Origin: Nageia nagi
Lineage: Eukaryota > Pinophyta
Direction: 5' to 3'
DNA: 64,000 bases
Assembly: GCA_050084985.1 (NCBI GenBank)
Contig: JBITNC010000002.1
Span: 20,956,001 to 21,020,000, forward strand
Shown here: positions 21,160-32,640 of the stretch, in pieces
How positions within the stretch are numbered: position 1 is the first letter of the stretch
Layout: every line of letters begins with the position of its first letter
Notes under the pieces: model-generated
What the model saw: the letters and a program-made list of their open reading frames with translations, nothing else
Databases searched by the model: none
Told to the model about the DNA's origin: nothing
Position numbers and translations under genes: made by a program

Positions 21160-22900
21160 AATTGGATAAGGTATACCTTCAAGAGGAGATACTTTGGAAG
21201 CAAAAATCATGCCTCCAATGGTTGAAAGAAGGAGACCAAAATACCAAATATTTTCATATGAAAACTATGGCCCATAGAGCTAATAATAAGATAACAAGGC
21301 TTATTACTCCCACAAATAATACTATAACTAACCCACATGACTTGGATTACCATATCATCTCTCTTTTTTAGTCCTTGCTTAGTGAATAAGCTATAAATCA
21401 TGAGGAAGATCAGTAGTTATTCTTAGATTTCATCCCATAGCTTGTTTCCCCACCTAAGAACATCAAGTTATGGCACCTATATCAGAAGAGGAGGTTGAAA
21501 CAAAAGTATTCCAAATGAAAAGTTAGGGAATCCACCATGATGGCTTCCCTCTTGGATTTTATGACACTTTTAGGATTTACTGAAGGAGGAAGTAGTGGAT
21601 GTAGTCAGAGTATATTTTACCTCAAAATAAGCTCTCACATCCAAGTTAGAAATGCTACATATATTGATGCATTTAGACCTATTTCCTTATGTAATTCAAT
21701 ATACAAAATTATATCCAAAGTGGCTACAAACAGAGTCAAGGTCATAGTTCTAGACTTCATATCAGATGAACAAAAGACTTTCATATAAGGGAGACAACTA
21801 ATGGATGGTGCCATCCTAATTCATGAGCTTATTCACTCTCTAACCACCAAGGGTGATAAAGGAGTGCTCATCAAACATGATATGAAAAAAGTGATTGATA
21901 GAATCAATTGGTCCTTCTTGATGAGGATTATGGGAAAATTTTGGGTTTGACACTTGATGGATATAATGGATCTTTGCTTTAACTGGAAATCCTTCCTTCT
22001 TTGTGTTAGTCAATGGGAGCACTTAAGGCTTCTTCAAGAGCTCTCATGGTCTTAAGGGAGACCCCCTATCACCATACCTCTTCATCATAGTAGCAGAAGC
22101 CTTAGTAAAGATCTATCATACTTGTTAGCTTCTAGACTCCTAAAAGTCTTGCATATCAATCATCTATGGCTAGCTATATCCCACTCCCAATTTGTAGATG
22201 ACATTCTCTTAGCTATCCATCCTTCCATTTAGGAGATAAACACTATAAAACATCTACTCAATTCTTATGAAATTACCTCTGGTTGAGTAGTAAACTTTAG
22301 TAAATCAAAGTGGCATAACATCAATCTTGACCCCAACCTCCTCTAGTTAATGGCAAGATCCACTAAAATGACCCTAGACATGCTTCCAAGCACTTATTTG
22401 GGCCTACATTTAGCAATAGGTGGAAATGAGGAGGATTTTGGGACTCCATTTTAAACAATATCAAGTCAAAATTGGAGGGATAGAAAGGTAAATGGTTCAT
22501 TACTGCTAGTAGAGTGGTAAAAATTAAGGCCATCTTGAGTGCTCTTCCCATCTTTTGGTTGAGTATTTTTTGGCTACCAAATAAAATTCTTGACCAAATG
22601 GAAAAAATCATGAGCAATTTGTTATGGAATGGTATATCTAAAATAAAAAAATCCACCTAGTAGCTTGGCAAACTATTTCCACAAGTATTAAGTTTGCAAG
22701 CTTGGGTGTCAAATGCTTGAGATTATGAACAAGGCCTTGTTGGGCAAGGTTTTATGGAGATGTTATTGCAAACCCTCATCACTATGGAGCCAAGCTCTTA
22801 GATTGAAGTACCTAGACAACCATGATCCCACAAGAATCTTCACAACTGAGAATTTGCCTATTGGTTCATTAATTTGGAATGGTAAGCTAGGCATCATGTC
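21160..22900 (+). pseudogene. LINE reverse transcriptase
   Basis: EEILWKQKSCLQWLKEGDQNTKYFH at 21,185-21,260 is the linker motif before the polymerase. FRPISLCN (21,671-21,694) and YKIISKVATNRVK follow. SQFVDDILLA at about 22,183-22,212 is the catalytic motif with both aspartates intact. The thumb region reads LGVKCLRLxNKALLGKVLWRCY near 22,700-22,760. The domains are in different frames, so there is no working enzyme. Confidence 0.85.
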
Positions 22901-24262
22901 TTATAGTTCATGAAATGGGATGTGGGGAGAAGGAGAAAGGCACATTTTTGGGATGATATATAGTTATCCCCTGATCTACTATCAAGCAAGCCTGAATTTG
23001 ATGCTCTTAGGAATAGTTTGTGCCATCTTTGGGGAACCAGATTATTATGAGTGGGTGGATGCTAAACAAGGTAGATAGCTAACATGCAAGAAAATGGTAG
23101 GTATTCTCCTTGATCAAGATGTAGTTTCTACTTAGCTTGATTCCATGCTATGCAACCACAAGCTAAACTTGAGAGAGGAGATAAGCTCATTTGGTCACTT
23201 ATTCCCTCAAGGTCATACATGGTTAATTCAACCTACAAAATTTTTTCTCCCACTACACACTTACCATGAACTTCATTAGTATGGTCCAAAGTGTGGAGAA
23301 ATAGAGCATGGCCTAAGGCCCAATTTTTCTTTGGATAGCCACTCTTGAAAAACATCTCTTTAAGGGTAATTGCTCAAATGTGGATTCCTAGGCACTTACA
23401 AATATGTTTTTTATGGAGCATCAGAGGAGTCAAGGCCTCACATCCTCTTACATTATGACTATGAAATGGAAGTTTGGTATAGATTCTTTTATATCTTGGC
23501 ATCCAATGGTCTATGCCAAGCAATATAGGGAACCTCCTATCCTCATGGGAATATCCCAAATAATGAAAGGTGTCAATGGTAATTTGAAATGCAACTTGGC
23601 CATGATTTGTTAGAATCTATGGATTGAACATAATAACTGTATCTTGAGGGGTCAACCCAAAAGCAGTTGATCAAATTTGGCACCTAATAAGCAAAAATCT
23701 AGCAATGATATGGGTAGCCACATAATTATTGATGATGTAACAAGGAAATCTCAAACCTCCACTCCTAGGAACACATCATTTTTTCCTGGCATCTCAAAAT
23801 ACCTGACATTCAGATGAAGCAACACTAGTTGGATAAGCCAGTAATGGGTCCCCTAGTTTTATTGTATGTATTATGGATTCTCATAGCTCTGAATGTCTCA
23901 CAGTACCAAAACAACTTATCTTCTCTAAGCCACACAACATCATTTCTTCGTATCAACCCACTCCTTAATGCAGCTCTACATGAAGACAATAGCATATTAT
24001 GCTCCAGCGGGGAGCCCTATCCTATGTATTGCATACTGCTTTTGCTCCTTGTGGCTCCGCTGCGAGACCTACAGATATCATATTGGAATACACATATACC
24101 TTCAGAGGCCCAATATTAATTTAGTAGGCCTTATCATTCACTGTAGCTCCCAAAAGAATGACATGTTGTCATATTATTATGTAGACATGGCTAAAAATGC
24201 CCATTGTGTATTTTTGTACGAACTAGTTGATCAATAGGATTTATTTACTTACAAAAAAAAAA

Positions 24263-25400
24263 GACATGATAATTGAAAACACCTATAATATTTATTTTTA
24301 TAAAAATAAAATATGGTATAAAATAATATGATTAAATATGCTAAAAGATGCTTAGATAACGAGCCTTGCAAAACCATAAGACATGAAACAAGATTCCAAA
24401 TCTAAAAATCAAGAAAATGATTACGCTAATATTTATAAGAAATTAACTATGCCCATAATGATAAAACACAATGGAAATATTAAATGATGACAAAGAATGA
24501 TATGGGTATGAATAATTATGACTAAACCCTAGTCTAACCCTAAGGAACTAGGATGGATTTAGCTAAGTGCAAGCTATACATACATAATAATTCAAGTAAG
24601 CAATTCTCTACTAAATGGTAGATACAATAGGCTCTAATTATGCTCCAAATGATTTGTGGGACTTGTAAGAACCCAAAAAGACAAAGATCCAAGCATACAA
24701 TATGATAACTAAGCAAAATGGTGTATCCTTCCACTATGAAGATGGGATGAGAAAACGTTATGTAACTCATATGATCATGGGTTCTTGTAAAACACTAACA
24801 AATTTTCATGAAGTGCTAAACTACATAGAATTCTTGGATGTGTACTTTGTAGAACTCAAAAAGAAGTTAGGAAGCTCAAAAAAGAATCACATATTGGAAG
24901 AAATGATATCGATTTATGCTTATATAGACATGATGTATCTAATAGGATGTTTAGGATTGACTATATGATTATAAAAGGTTCAGAGTTGATAGACTGATAA
25001 GTCAATCAATTGGAAAAATACAATGGTTAACTGCTTGATTGATTTGATCATATTTGACCATGTTTGCCCATATTTTCTCAACTAATGGTAAATGTTTAAA
25101 ATATGTAATTTTGGAGTATCTATTATATTAAATATTAAGGTTTTGCAAATAAAATTTTTAATAAAAAATATTTAAAATCAAGTGGAATTCACCATAATGT
25201 AGGATTATAATATTTTTAAAGTTAAAAACTTAGCTAATGAACATAATATATCATGATAATACTATATTAAAAAACAATAAATAACCAATGAATTGAAAAT
25301 AATAGGAAAGGTGTTATATTGACTTGATATGGTGTTATTTGATATAATTTTTCATACTCATAATTACAATGCCATTTGAAACTTGTACACCTGCATAGAC
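24263..25400. other. AT-rich stretch, nothing recognised
   Basis: A short open stretch at 24,702-24,968 contains TFHYEDG/ TNFHEVLNYIEFLDV-like wording but matches no family known to me, and no partner is seen in the window. Confidence 0.35.
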
Positions 25401-25640
25401 AAGTCAAATAATCTAATGCAATTACATCTAAAACTCATTTGAAGATTGTTGTTCTACACCCTACAAGCTCTACTTGCACTGGAAGGCCAAGATTAATTTT
25501 GTGGCAGCCCAGGTTGGAACAAATCAAATAATCTAATGCAATTACATCTAAAACTCATTTGAAGGTTGTTGTTCTACACCCTACCAGCTCTACGTGTCGT
25601 GGAAGGCCAAGATTAGTTTTGTGGCAGCCCAGGATGGAAT
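25401..25640. repeat. Two tandem copies of a 120-bp unit
   Basis: 25,401-25,520 and 25,521-25,640 are colinear with few mismatches; anchor ATCTAATGCAATTACATC begins at 25,411 and 25,531, giving a period of exactly 120 bp. Both units end in GTGGCAGCCCAGG-TGGAA. Confidence 0.9.
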
Positions 25641-26370
25641 TGGGTTTACCAGTGAAAAGTAAGTGAGATTAGCTAATGGAAGCTTCCATGACCAATTGTT
25701 TTCTCGGGAATACAAGAAGTCCATTGGACATGTGGCATTAGATGTCACATATGAATTGAAGAGCAGTATCGTTAGGTTACAACTGTTACAAGATCGGTTA
25801 CATTTTCGTGGCAACGTATTGTATTCTCTTGTGTCAAATGTGTATATATATTCAAAGACATGTTCATACATCACAATCCCTTTTTCAAGCCTACCAACCT
25901 TCTTATTATGTTCCCTCTTGAGAAGATATCAATGGAGGAAGGCGGTAGAAGAGAGAATGACGAAGAGCAGGGCACGCAATGTCACCATCTTCTTCTAACA
26001 ACAAGTAAGGACCTGAAGAACTTTTGGTGTTGGCGTCACGTAGAAACCCTTAAACCAGTTACCAATGCCCATTTCTGATCTACGTCAGAAAAAAGTGGAC
26101 GAAGATGATTTCAAGCGAGCCTTCTTGGATAGTATTCATCCCAACATCAACAACTCAGGACATGCATCTCGTCTCAAAGCTCTAGCGGACAAGTATAAGG
26201 AAGTCATGGTGTTCATTGATGAGCCTGTTCATTTCATGGATTCTATGGTACCCACGGACCAAATTCAGATGTATTTTCACTACGGATGGATCTTAAAACA
26301 ATCTGGATTCCCTTTCCCTCAAAGTCAGGCGCATCTTCATTGCCGATCGAAGTCGAGATAGAGATTTGAC
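25641..26370 (+). pseudogene. Unclassified gag-like retroelement remnant, copy 2
   Basis: Colinear with 16,131-16,740 and better preserved. ATGGAGGAAGGCGG at 25,930 is the likely start. Blocks: FWCWRHVETLKP, then in another frame DDFKRAFLDSIHPNIN and LKALADKYKEVMVFIDE (26,100-26,230). It continues open to 26,361 with no further similarity. GC content is higher than its surroundings. Protein family not recognised; a retroelement gag is the best guess because the sequence is repeated. Confidence 0.5.
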
Positions 26371-26450
26371 TCATCTCCTATTTATCGATTGAGAAAACGA
26401 TTTACGACGGATTTAGGACTCTGACGAGATGTGAAATGCAAACAAAATTA

Positions 26451-27080
26451 TGGTAGAAAACGAATAGGTTTGTGTTATTTATCTCGAACAAGTATAAAAA
26501 TATGGATGATTGATATTGCATGAGCTGTTTTTAGCATTGAAGAAAATGTTTAATGATTTTAGATATACAATATTATCTAACTTGCAACTTTGAAAATTTA
26601 ACACTATATGATAACATATATTCATTCATATCATTGATGATACTGCTTTTTACTTAAAGGTATTTAATTATTATTCTATGATTTTACTTTTTTTTTTAAT
26701 TCTCTTCCAAACAGCTTGACATTGAATACAAATTTATACAACATAACATATAAAATATACATTGAAGTTTATGATAATCTAAATCTGAATTTAAAAAAAG
26801 CAAATATAAAATATTAATATTTTTATAATATTTTTTAAAAATCATAATTTCTTATATTTTCAAAATATACTTTAACAATCTTCATTACTAAAATCTTCTT
26901 ATTTACATTTATATCTGACATTGTACTATACTATTATCATTCATAATATATTATTTGATTTTAAATAGAGATGAAGATTTAAGGAATAACTTGAGAAAAT
27001 ATAAAGATTTAGATTATAAAAATAATTAAAATGTTTCTTATACTATTTCATATATTACAAAACAAGATCTTTAGTAATTG
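26451..27080. repeat. Repeat R beside the EXLA gene (copy lacking about 1 kb)
   Basis: Homologous to 34,149-35,790, 40,945-42,235, 49,150-50,785 and 56,036-57,340. It contains ATGGATGATTGATATTGCAT near the left and TATACAATATTATCTAACTT further right. The middle kilobase found in all other copies (34,235-35,225) is absent. No TG/CA LTR ends or coding capacity were seen. Confidence 0.75.
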
Positions 27081-27635
27081 CAACTTCTTGTGTTCCTCCA
27101 AATTAAGCAGCTGCTCCCCCTGCGCTCCCCAGGGCACCCTCTCTGAATCCACCTTTCTAAGCTTATCTCAATTTATAATCCTTGTTGACCAGAATCCCCT
27201 AAATCACACTGACCAAAGAATGGTTGATCCAAATGCGGACCTGATTTCCCTTCACTCGGATCTAAATCTCCTTCGATCAAAATCCATTGTCTTATGAAAA
27301 CATAAAAAGTCAATAAGAATCTTTCTGAAAAGAGAGGACAGAAATCAACTATCATACTTCTGGCAACAGGCATTTATGGACATCATTGGATGGATCTATG
27401 GCTCAATTTAAGAATTTCTCCAGCCTAAGTTATCTAAGTAATCACAGTATATTTTCTATTGAATATTAGCAGTGAGCTAAATATGCCATAGGATTCACTG
27501 GTTTTATTAAATGACATTTTCAGAATTACTTGCTCTTAGAAGGTTTTTTATTTTGTAATCTCTAGAAATTATTCTTATGTATTTCCTTCTAAATTAATGA
27601 ATAAAAGAATAACTTTTTTAATGACGACAAAAAAG
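27081..27635. other. Segment present only at the EXLA locus
   Basis: The two homologous copies jump directly from the equivalent of 27,080 (34,149 series: AGTAATTG at about 35,780) to the equivalent of 27,637 (GAGCATAA). The segment is GC-richer at its left, includes AATGAATAAAAGAATAAC near its right end and finishes in an A-rich stretch, so an inserted retrocopy on the plus strand is possible; loss from the other copies is the alternative. No protein family recognised. Confidence 0.45.
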
Positions 27636-27654
27636 TGATGAGCATAACGGAGAT

Positions 27655-28869
27655 TTAGACTTTATGCCTGGATGATGATGTATTACATGGGTAACAACTA
27701 TCCATGAGATCAATTTCATGGATCTGCAAGCCAACGTCATATAGGCCTCCCTTTTCCCAAACTGAAGGCAAAACAACCCAGTTTGCCCACAAAGCAGGTC
27801 CATCATAGCTGTATGTTATTGGAAAATGAAACATAATATCACCCGTAGGAGGATTGCTGATATCCCATATTGAACCATGGTTGCGGGATACTTCCTGCCA
27901 ATTGTACCCACCAACATGCAAATAAACAACGCAACATCCAATTTATCTCCTTGCTTTAAAGCAGATCGTCACAAACAGCAAAATAGCAGGAAGCACACAT
28001 CATAGAAGGAATCATACTTACTGTAGCAATCTCGACAGAAACTATCTCCGTTTGACCTCCTTGGTACAAAAACTGCATAGCAAGGTAGTCGGGATATCTG
28101 CTGTTTTCAACTACCTTCACAGTCAGGTTACGATCCTCGTATTGACAGGAGATCCTGTTTAAACAAACTTTTAGAACTTGAAACGGTGTAAAGATGAGGT
28201 TGAAAACAAATTGTTCACTTAAAAGGTAGATCGAGCCTTTTATAACGTATATCCACCAGGCCTGACTTGAGCAGCTCACGGGCCATGTGGGGCTTGGCCA
28301 AACTTGAGAATGTGGTCATGGGTACAACAAAATCTGTGATATTGCTTTTAATCATGTCTGTCACTACTATTTTGGCACCTCTCCTTTTGCATAATCTTCT
28401 ATCCATGCATTTAATCTGCAAGAAATTATACAAGTATAGTTATACATGTAAGTAAGGAAATGGTCGTTCTATAAATTTCAAGTCAAGTGTAGCCATGAGT
28501 TGACGGCCCGACCTGATAGCACGCTCCACATCTTCTCCCTTCTTTGTAAATAGAAGGACTTCCTGCTGCAACGTTGGTACCATTCAAGGCTGCTGCAAAA
28601 TCCCCATAGCCGAAAGCGCCCTCTTCAAACAATTTACCTTTATAAGGTTGACTGGTTATAATTAGGGAAAAAGAGAAATATAATTTCATGGTGCCATGGA
28701 TAGTTATACCTTTTATAACCTAGTGATGGGTGAAGTATGCAATCTTTGACACACCATAATCACAGCATACGTCTGCCTGCACTTTAGTTGCAGCTACAAA
28801 TACAGCAATCGTCATGATATACACTACAAACTCGAGAGAAGAGTTGAACACAAATCTTATTGTAGCCAT
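27655..28869 (-). pseudogene. EXLA: Expansin-like A gene with five exons, probably inactivated
   Basis: Expansins act in the cell wall; the function of the EXLA class is not established. Exons on the minus strand: 1 (28,869-28,723) has the ATG and a hydrophobic signal segment, then CCDYGVSKIAYF; 2 (28,651-28,513) has GAFGYGDFAAALNGTNVAAG and GRRCGACYQ; 3 (28,415-28,237) has IKCMDRRLC, GAKIVVTDM and LKSGLVDIRYKR; 4 (28,154-28,022) has ISCQYEDRNLTVKV and LYQGGQTEIVSVEIAT; 5 (27,915-27,655) has VGGYNWQEVSRNHGSIW and the EXLA-type end CYPC. Both the GH45-like and the beta-sandwich domain are covered, about 285 codons, close to family size. Lesions: in-frame TAG at 28,722-28,720 where exon 1 ends; GC instead of GT as donor of intron 3; AT instead of AG as acceptor of intron 4; Cys to Phe in GACGYG. 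Introns are 71-106 bp. Confidence 0.85.
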
Positions 28870-28936
28870 AGCCTTGTTTTTTTCCTCCACCAACAATAGC
28901 AAGAAAACAACTGGGCAAAATGAAGGAGATGAGGGT

Positions 28937-28944
28937 GATTTATA
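28937..28944 (-). promoter_or_regulatory. Candidate TATA box of EXLA
   Basis: TATAAATC on the minus strand, about 70 bp before the ATG at 28,869; a second AT-rich candidate TATATAA lies near 28,958-28,964. Spacing would leave a short 5' untranslated region. Confidence 0.45.
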
Positions 28945-29280
28945 GCTTGGAAGCTCATTATATAGCATTGAATCGCCTAAAGTCGTTCACGAACCCCAAG
29001 CTTGAAGGAGCTACTCGTTATTCGCTGGACTGGATCCATTAGTAGAAACGCATACGGCCACCACTTGTGGCATGGCTAGCAAAGCCAGTAGCCGGCTTGG
29101 ATAAGCACGTGGAAGAACAGTTAAAAGGATATGGAACTATAACTTCGGATGATAGGACTTAGCTTGGAAACTCATTAAATATCGTCAAGTCAAATAAAGC
29201 CGTTCACCAATCATATTTGGGAAGAATCGTTAAAAGGATATAGAACCTTAACTTGGGAAGATGGGAGTTAGCCACTTGGA
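28944..29280 (-). promoter_or_regulatory. EXLA upstream region with repeated promoter blocks and a G-box
   Basis: The block AGCTTGGAAGCTCATTATAT...GTTCACGAACC (28,945-28,995) recurs as AGCTTGGAAACTCATTAAAT...GTTCACCAATC (29,162-29,212). A second block GAAGAACAGTTAAAAGGATA (29,112) recurs at 29,221. CACGTG at 29,106-29,111 is a perfect G-box core, kept at 44,101-44,106. Regulatory use is inferred from position. Confidence 0.4.
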
Positions 29281-32200
29281 GGACATGTTTTGGCTTGTAA
29301 CACAGGTATGTTAGTAGGCTCACGTAAATTCCAAGATTGGATGAGATTGATGACTTAGCATTCCAACTCCTACAGATTGATTGGGGGCCACAATTGGACG
29401 TCATTCAGTGGAGTCTCATTTATGGATGAACAGTCCTCCGCCACTTGCAGTATCAGAATTCAGCCGATATCTGAACTTGGGACAAGAGATAATGATATAG
29501 TTTATTGAACTATATATGGTTCTAAGAATTCCGAGAAGCTTAAAATTTGAGATTTTCATTTATATTTAAGGTATAATATTTAAAGCTTGTTTTTTATTTA
29601 TTTTTAATGAAAAAGTGATTTAAATTAAATAAAAAAAGTTTTTACATAAAAAAAATTGTTGGTGATAGAGTTGAGATTTCTAGACAGGTTTAAATTTATC
29701 TTATTGATAGATTAGCCATGCAATAAAGTACAAACATTAAAGTTTTCAAATGAAAAACATTTAAGTATCCTCAATTGAGGATCATCATCTTCTCCCATTT
29801 ATTAGTTGAAGTAATATTTAAAGTTTTCTAATAAATATTTTGTATTTTATATGTAGTAAAGAATATCGCATAAGAGTGTAAACCTTTAAAATGTAGCTGT
29901 GGGTAATCTTTATTAAGTGAATATATATATATATATAAACTGAATATTTCAATAAAAGTTAATGATGAATGTTGAGAGGCGTTAATGATTAATGTAACAT
30001 ATGAGTCCATCAGTTAAATTTCAACTTCAATATTTAAAAAGTATTAATATTTTTTATTATTTAAACAAATCGACATCAAAAGATAAATATACTAAATACA
30101 TATTAAATATAATTAATAACACCTCTAGAATGATATATACAAGATAGGCACGTGGGGAATGATAACACTCAACATTTTTTTTATATATAAGGAGGTATAT
30201 CAAAGCTAGTTGATGTCGAGAGGCTTTCTCTAGCTAAATATTGCATGTGAGTCCATCCATTAAATGTTGACTTTAATATTTAAAAAACTAAATTGAATTT
30301 ATTATTAAAAATAAAATATGTCTAATTCAAAAATAGAGTTATAAACTTAGATAGCATATAATATAAATAATATATAATAGCATTTTTTTTATATATACAA
30401 AGGAATATCAAAGCTAGTTATATTTGTGGAATAAAGTGCAATTTTACTTCTTTTTATCTTTTTGGTGATAGGACCAAGGAGCATTAGCCAAGAAAGTGTT
30501 TTGACAAATGGTGATATCTTTCATATATTTAAGAGAAGAAGGATATTACATTGATAAAATGTGGACCTTGATACATACACTTATAATTTTTATTCATTTT
30601 TATCTATAATGCCACCTATTATGCTTTGATTTATACATTCATTACATACTCCATTCCTTATTGACAATATTGTAGTTTAGATATTGTAACCTTGACAAAT
30701 ACCTTTGATGATACACATAAATCCAAACTATCTAAGGAAGTACAAATGTAAATTTATATTACTTGTATTACAATGCATTGTGGTTCACCAATGCAATGTG
30801 GTATGGTAACACACCATGTTAGATAGTAATGGAGATTTGGATTTGAGGAATTATCTAGATCTTGTTGAGACTAGATATCAACTACAATTGACATAAAAGA
30901 AATATATGATAGGTTTGTTGTTCATTTGAATTCAAATTTGATTAGGAAAGAGCTAATAGAATAATTTGATTTCATAAAATATAGCTATATTATTGATATG
31001 TATATGTATTTTATTTAACATATATTTATTATAATTGATATTATATTAATTGAGTAAAATTAATTTTTAGTATAAATAAATTGGTAAATCCAACATATAT
31101 TTTTTGCAAACTTAATGCTTGTCAAGTATTATGTTACTTTGTCAAGTTTTTCATTAGAAAACATTAGTTAAATTTTTGGTTGCATTAATTTTGAAGGTCA
31201 TTTTGTTGAGTTAGGTGAGATCTTATATTAAATTTGTTTCTCAATCCATATATAATTATAATTGATATATATTTGGGTAGTGGAAGAAGATGGTTCCACT
31301 CAAAGTCGACATTTCATACTTAGAAAAAAAAAATTAAAATAAAATATTGTTATGTAAAACAAACTTTTGGTTTGACCAGAGCCAAAAATTAAATTTTGGC
31401 TTTTAAAGATTGAAATTTCATTTCATAATGAAATTTCATTTTTTTTAATATTAATTGAAACAAAATTTCATTTCATTTCAACATTAAAAAGTAACAAAAT
31501 GTCATTATGAATCAAAATTTTGTTATTTGAATTTAGGCTCAATTTTAGACTTGGAAAAATCTTGATGGGCCAAGTGTTAGCCTTGTACCTACAACTTCTT
31601 GTTCATGGTAATGGGAGTGATAAATTATAACTTTTGATGGATGTTTGATCTAGTTTTTTGATGATTTTTTTTCATGAAATTAAAACCCATTTTAGATTGA
31701 AGTGTGCAAATTACAAATATGTATTTTATTTTACAATTCGATTATATTTTATATTTTTAAATTAATTTTCAATGAAACTAATCCTTAAACTTGAAACATA
31801 GGTTCTATTACATTTTTAATAACTTTTTATTTTTGAGGAATTATGAAAAAAATTTATATGTGCACAATCTAAAGACAATTCTCTATTAAATAAGAAAAAG
31901 TGAAAAAAGGATAAGTTTAGGTCAAATTATACATGTTCTTGATTTGTACTTTTTGAAACAACAGTTAGGATGAGTATATATATATATTCATGCAAAAATT
32001 ATGAAAAAATATATCGCACAATCTTAAAAAATGTTAAATTTTAGGTCAAAATATGTTTGTCATAGAAGAGTATGGTATGGTCATAAAATAATACATTTTA
32101 AATAGTGGCTTTTAGTAGTTCAGGCCTATCATAAATAAATTTTTATCAACTAGGTATTGGAATAAATTACATATTTGAAAATTATAGTCCAAGCACTACA

Positions 32201-32640
32201 TTTTACCTTTGTGATATTTTTCAATATTCCATCTCTAAGGGATTCAAAACTTGATATCAATTATGACCAAATCTAAAAATCAAAGAAAATATATCCACTT
32301 TTTGGCCATTTCATGGACCCATCTTCTTGCACTTACCCATTTATGATATTGCAAGTTTCAAAAGTGCATATGTTTATGAATTTGAGGGTAGTTTTGATAT
32401 ACCATTCTTAGATATTTTATTTTCAAAAATCATGGATAGCAAGAATTATTTAGATAAATTAAAAAAATATGATATGTTATGATTGTCATATTATATCTTA
32501 CATTATGTACTATAATGATCATATGATGTTCCACATTATATTATATCATTATCTTAGCTACAATCACATAAAAGAGATAAATGATAGGTTTTATTTTATC
32601 ATCTCGTATAAATCTAAATAATCTTTATCTAGTAAAGTCT
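29281..32640. other. AT-rich unit A sequence without recognised genes
   Basis: Long colinear match to 44,280-47,630. It includes an AT run (29,922-29,938) and repeated palindromic runs of AAATTTCATTT/ATGAAATTTCA near 31,410-31,520. No coding motif was found; all short open readings are broken in the other copy. Confidence 0.5.

Larger units (their letters stand above)
19060..24262 (+). mobile_element. Near full-length L1-type LINE, plus strand, decayed
   Basis: All parts of a plant L1 element appear in order: ORF1 (19,060-19,560), linker, endonuclease (20,150-20,720), reverse transcriptase (21,160-22,900), zinc-binding tail (about 22,960-23,560), 3' untranslated region and a poly(A) end preceded by TTATTTACTTAC (24,241-24,262). 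Frameshifts and stops interrupt every domain. The 5' edge is uncertain and no target duplication was identified. The tail matches that of the nested LINE at 1,932 in reverse. Confidence 0.85.

Noticed and set aside
24702-24968. An 88-codon plus-strand open reading as a gene
   Set aside because: No recognisable domain, AT-rich composition, no support from a second copy or neighbours.
25860-26361. A host gene with introns
   Set aside because: A related copy at 16,081-16,740 and a scrap at 34,118 show it is repeated, and the frames are broken.
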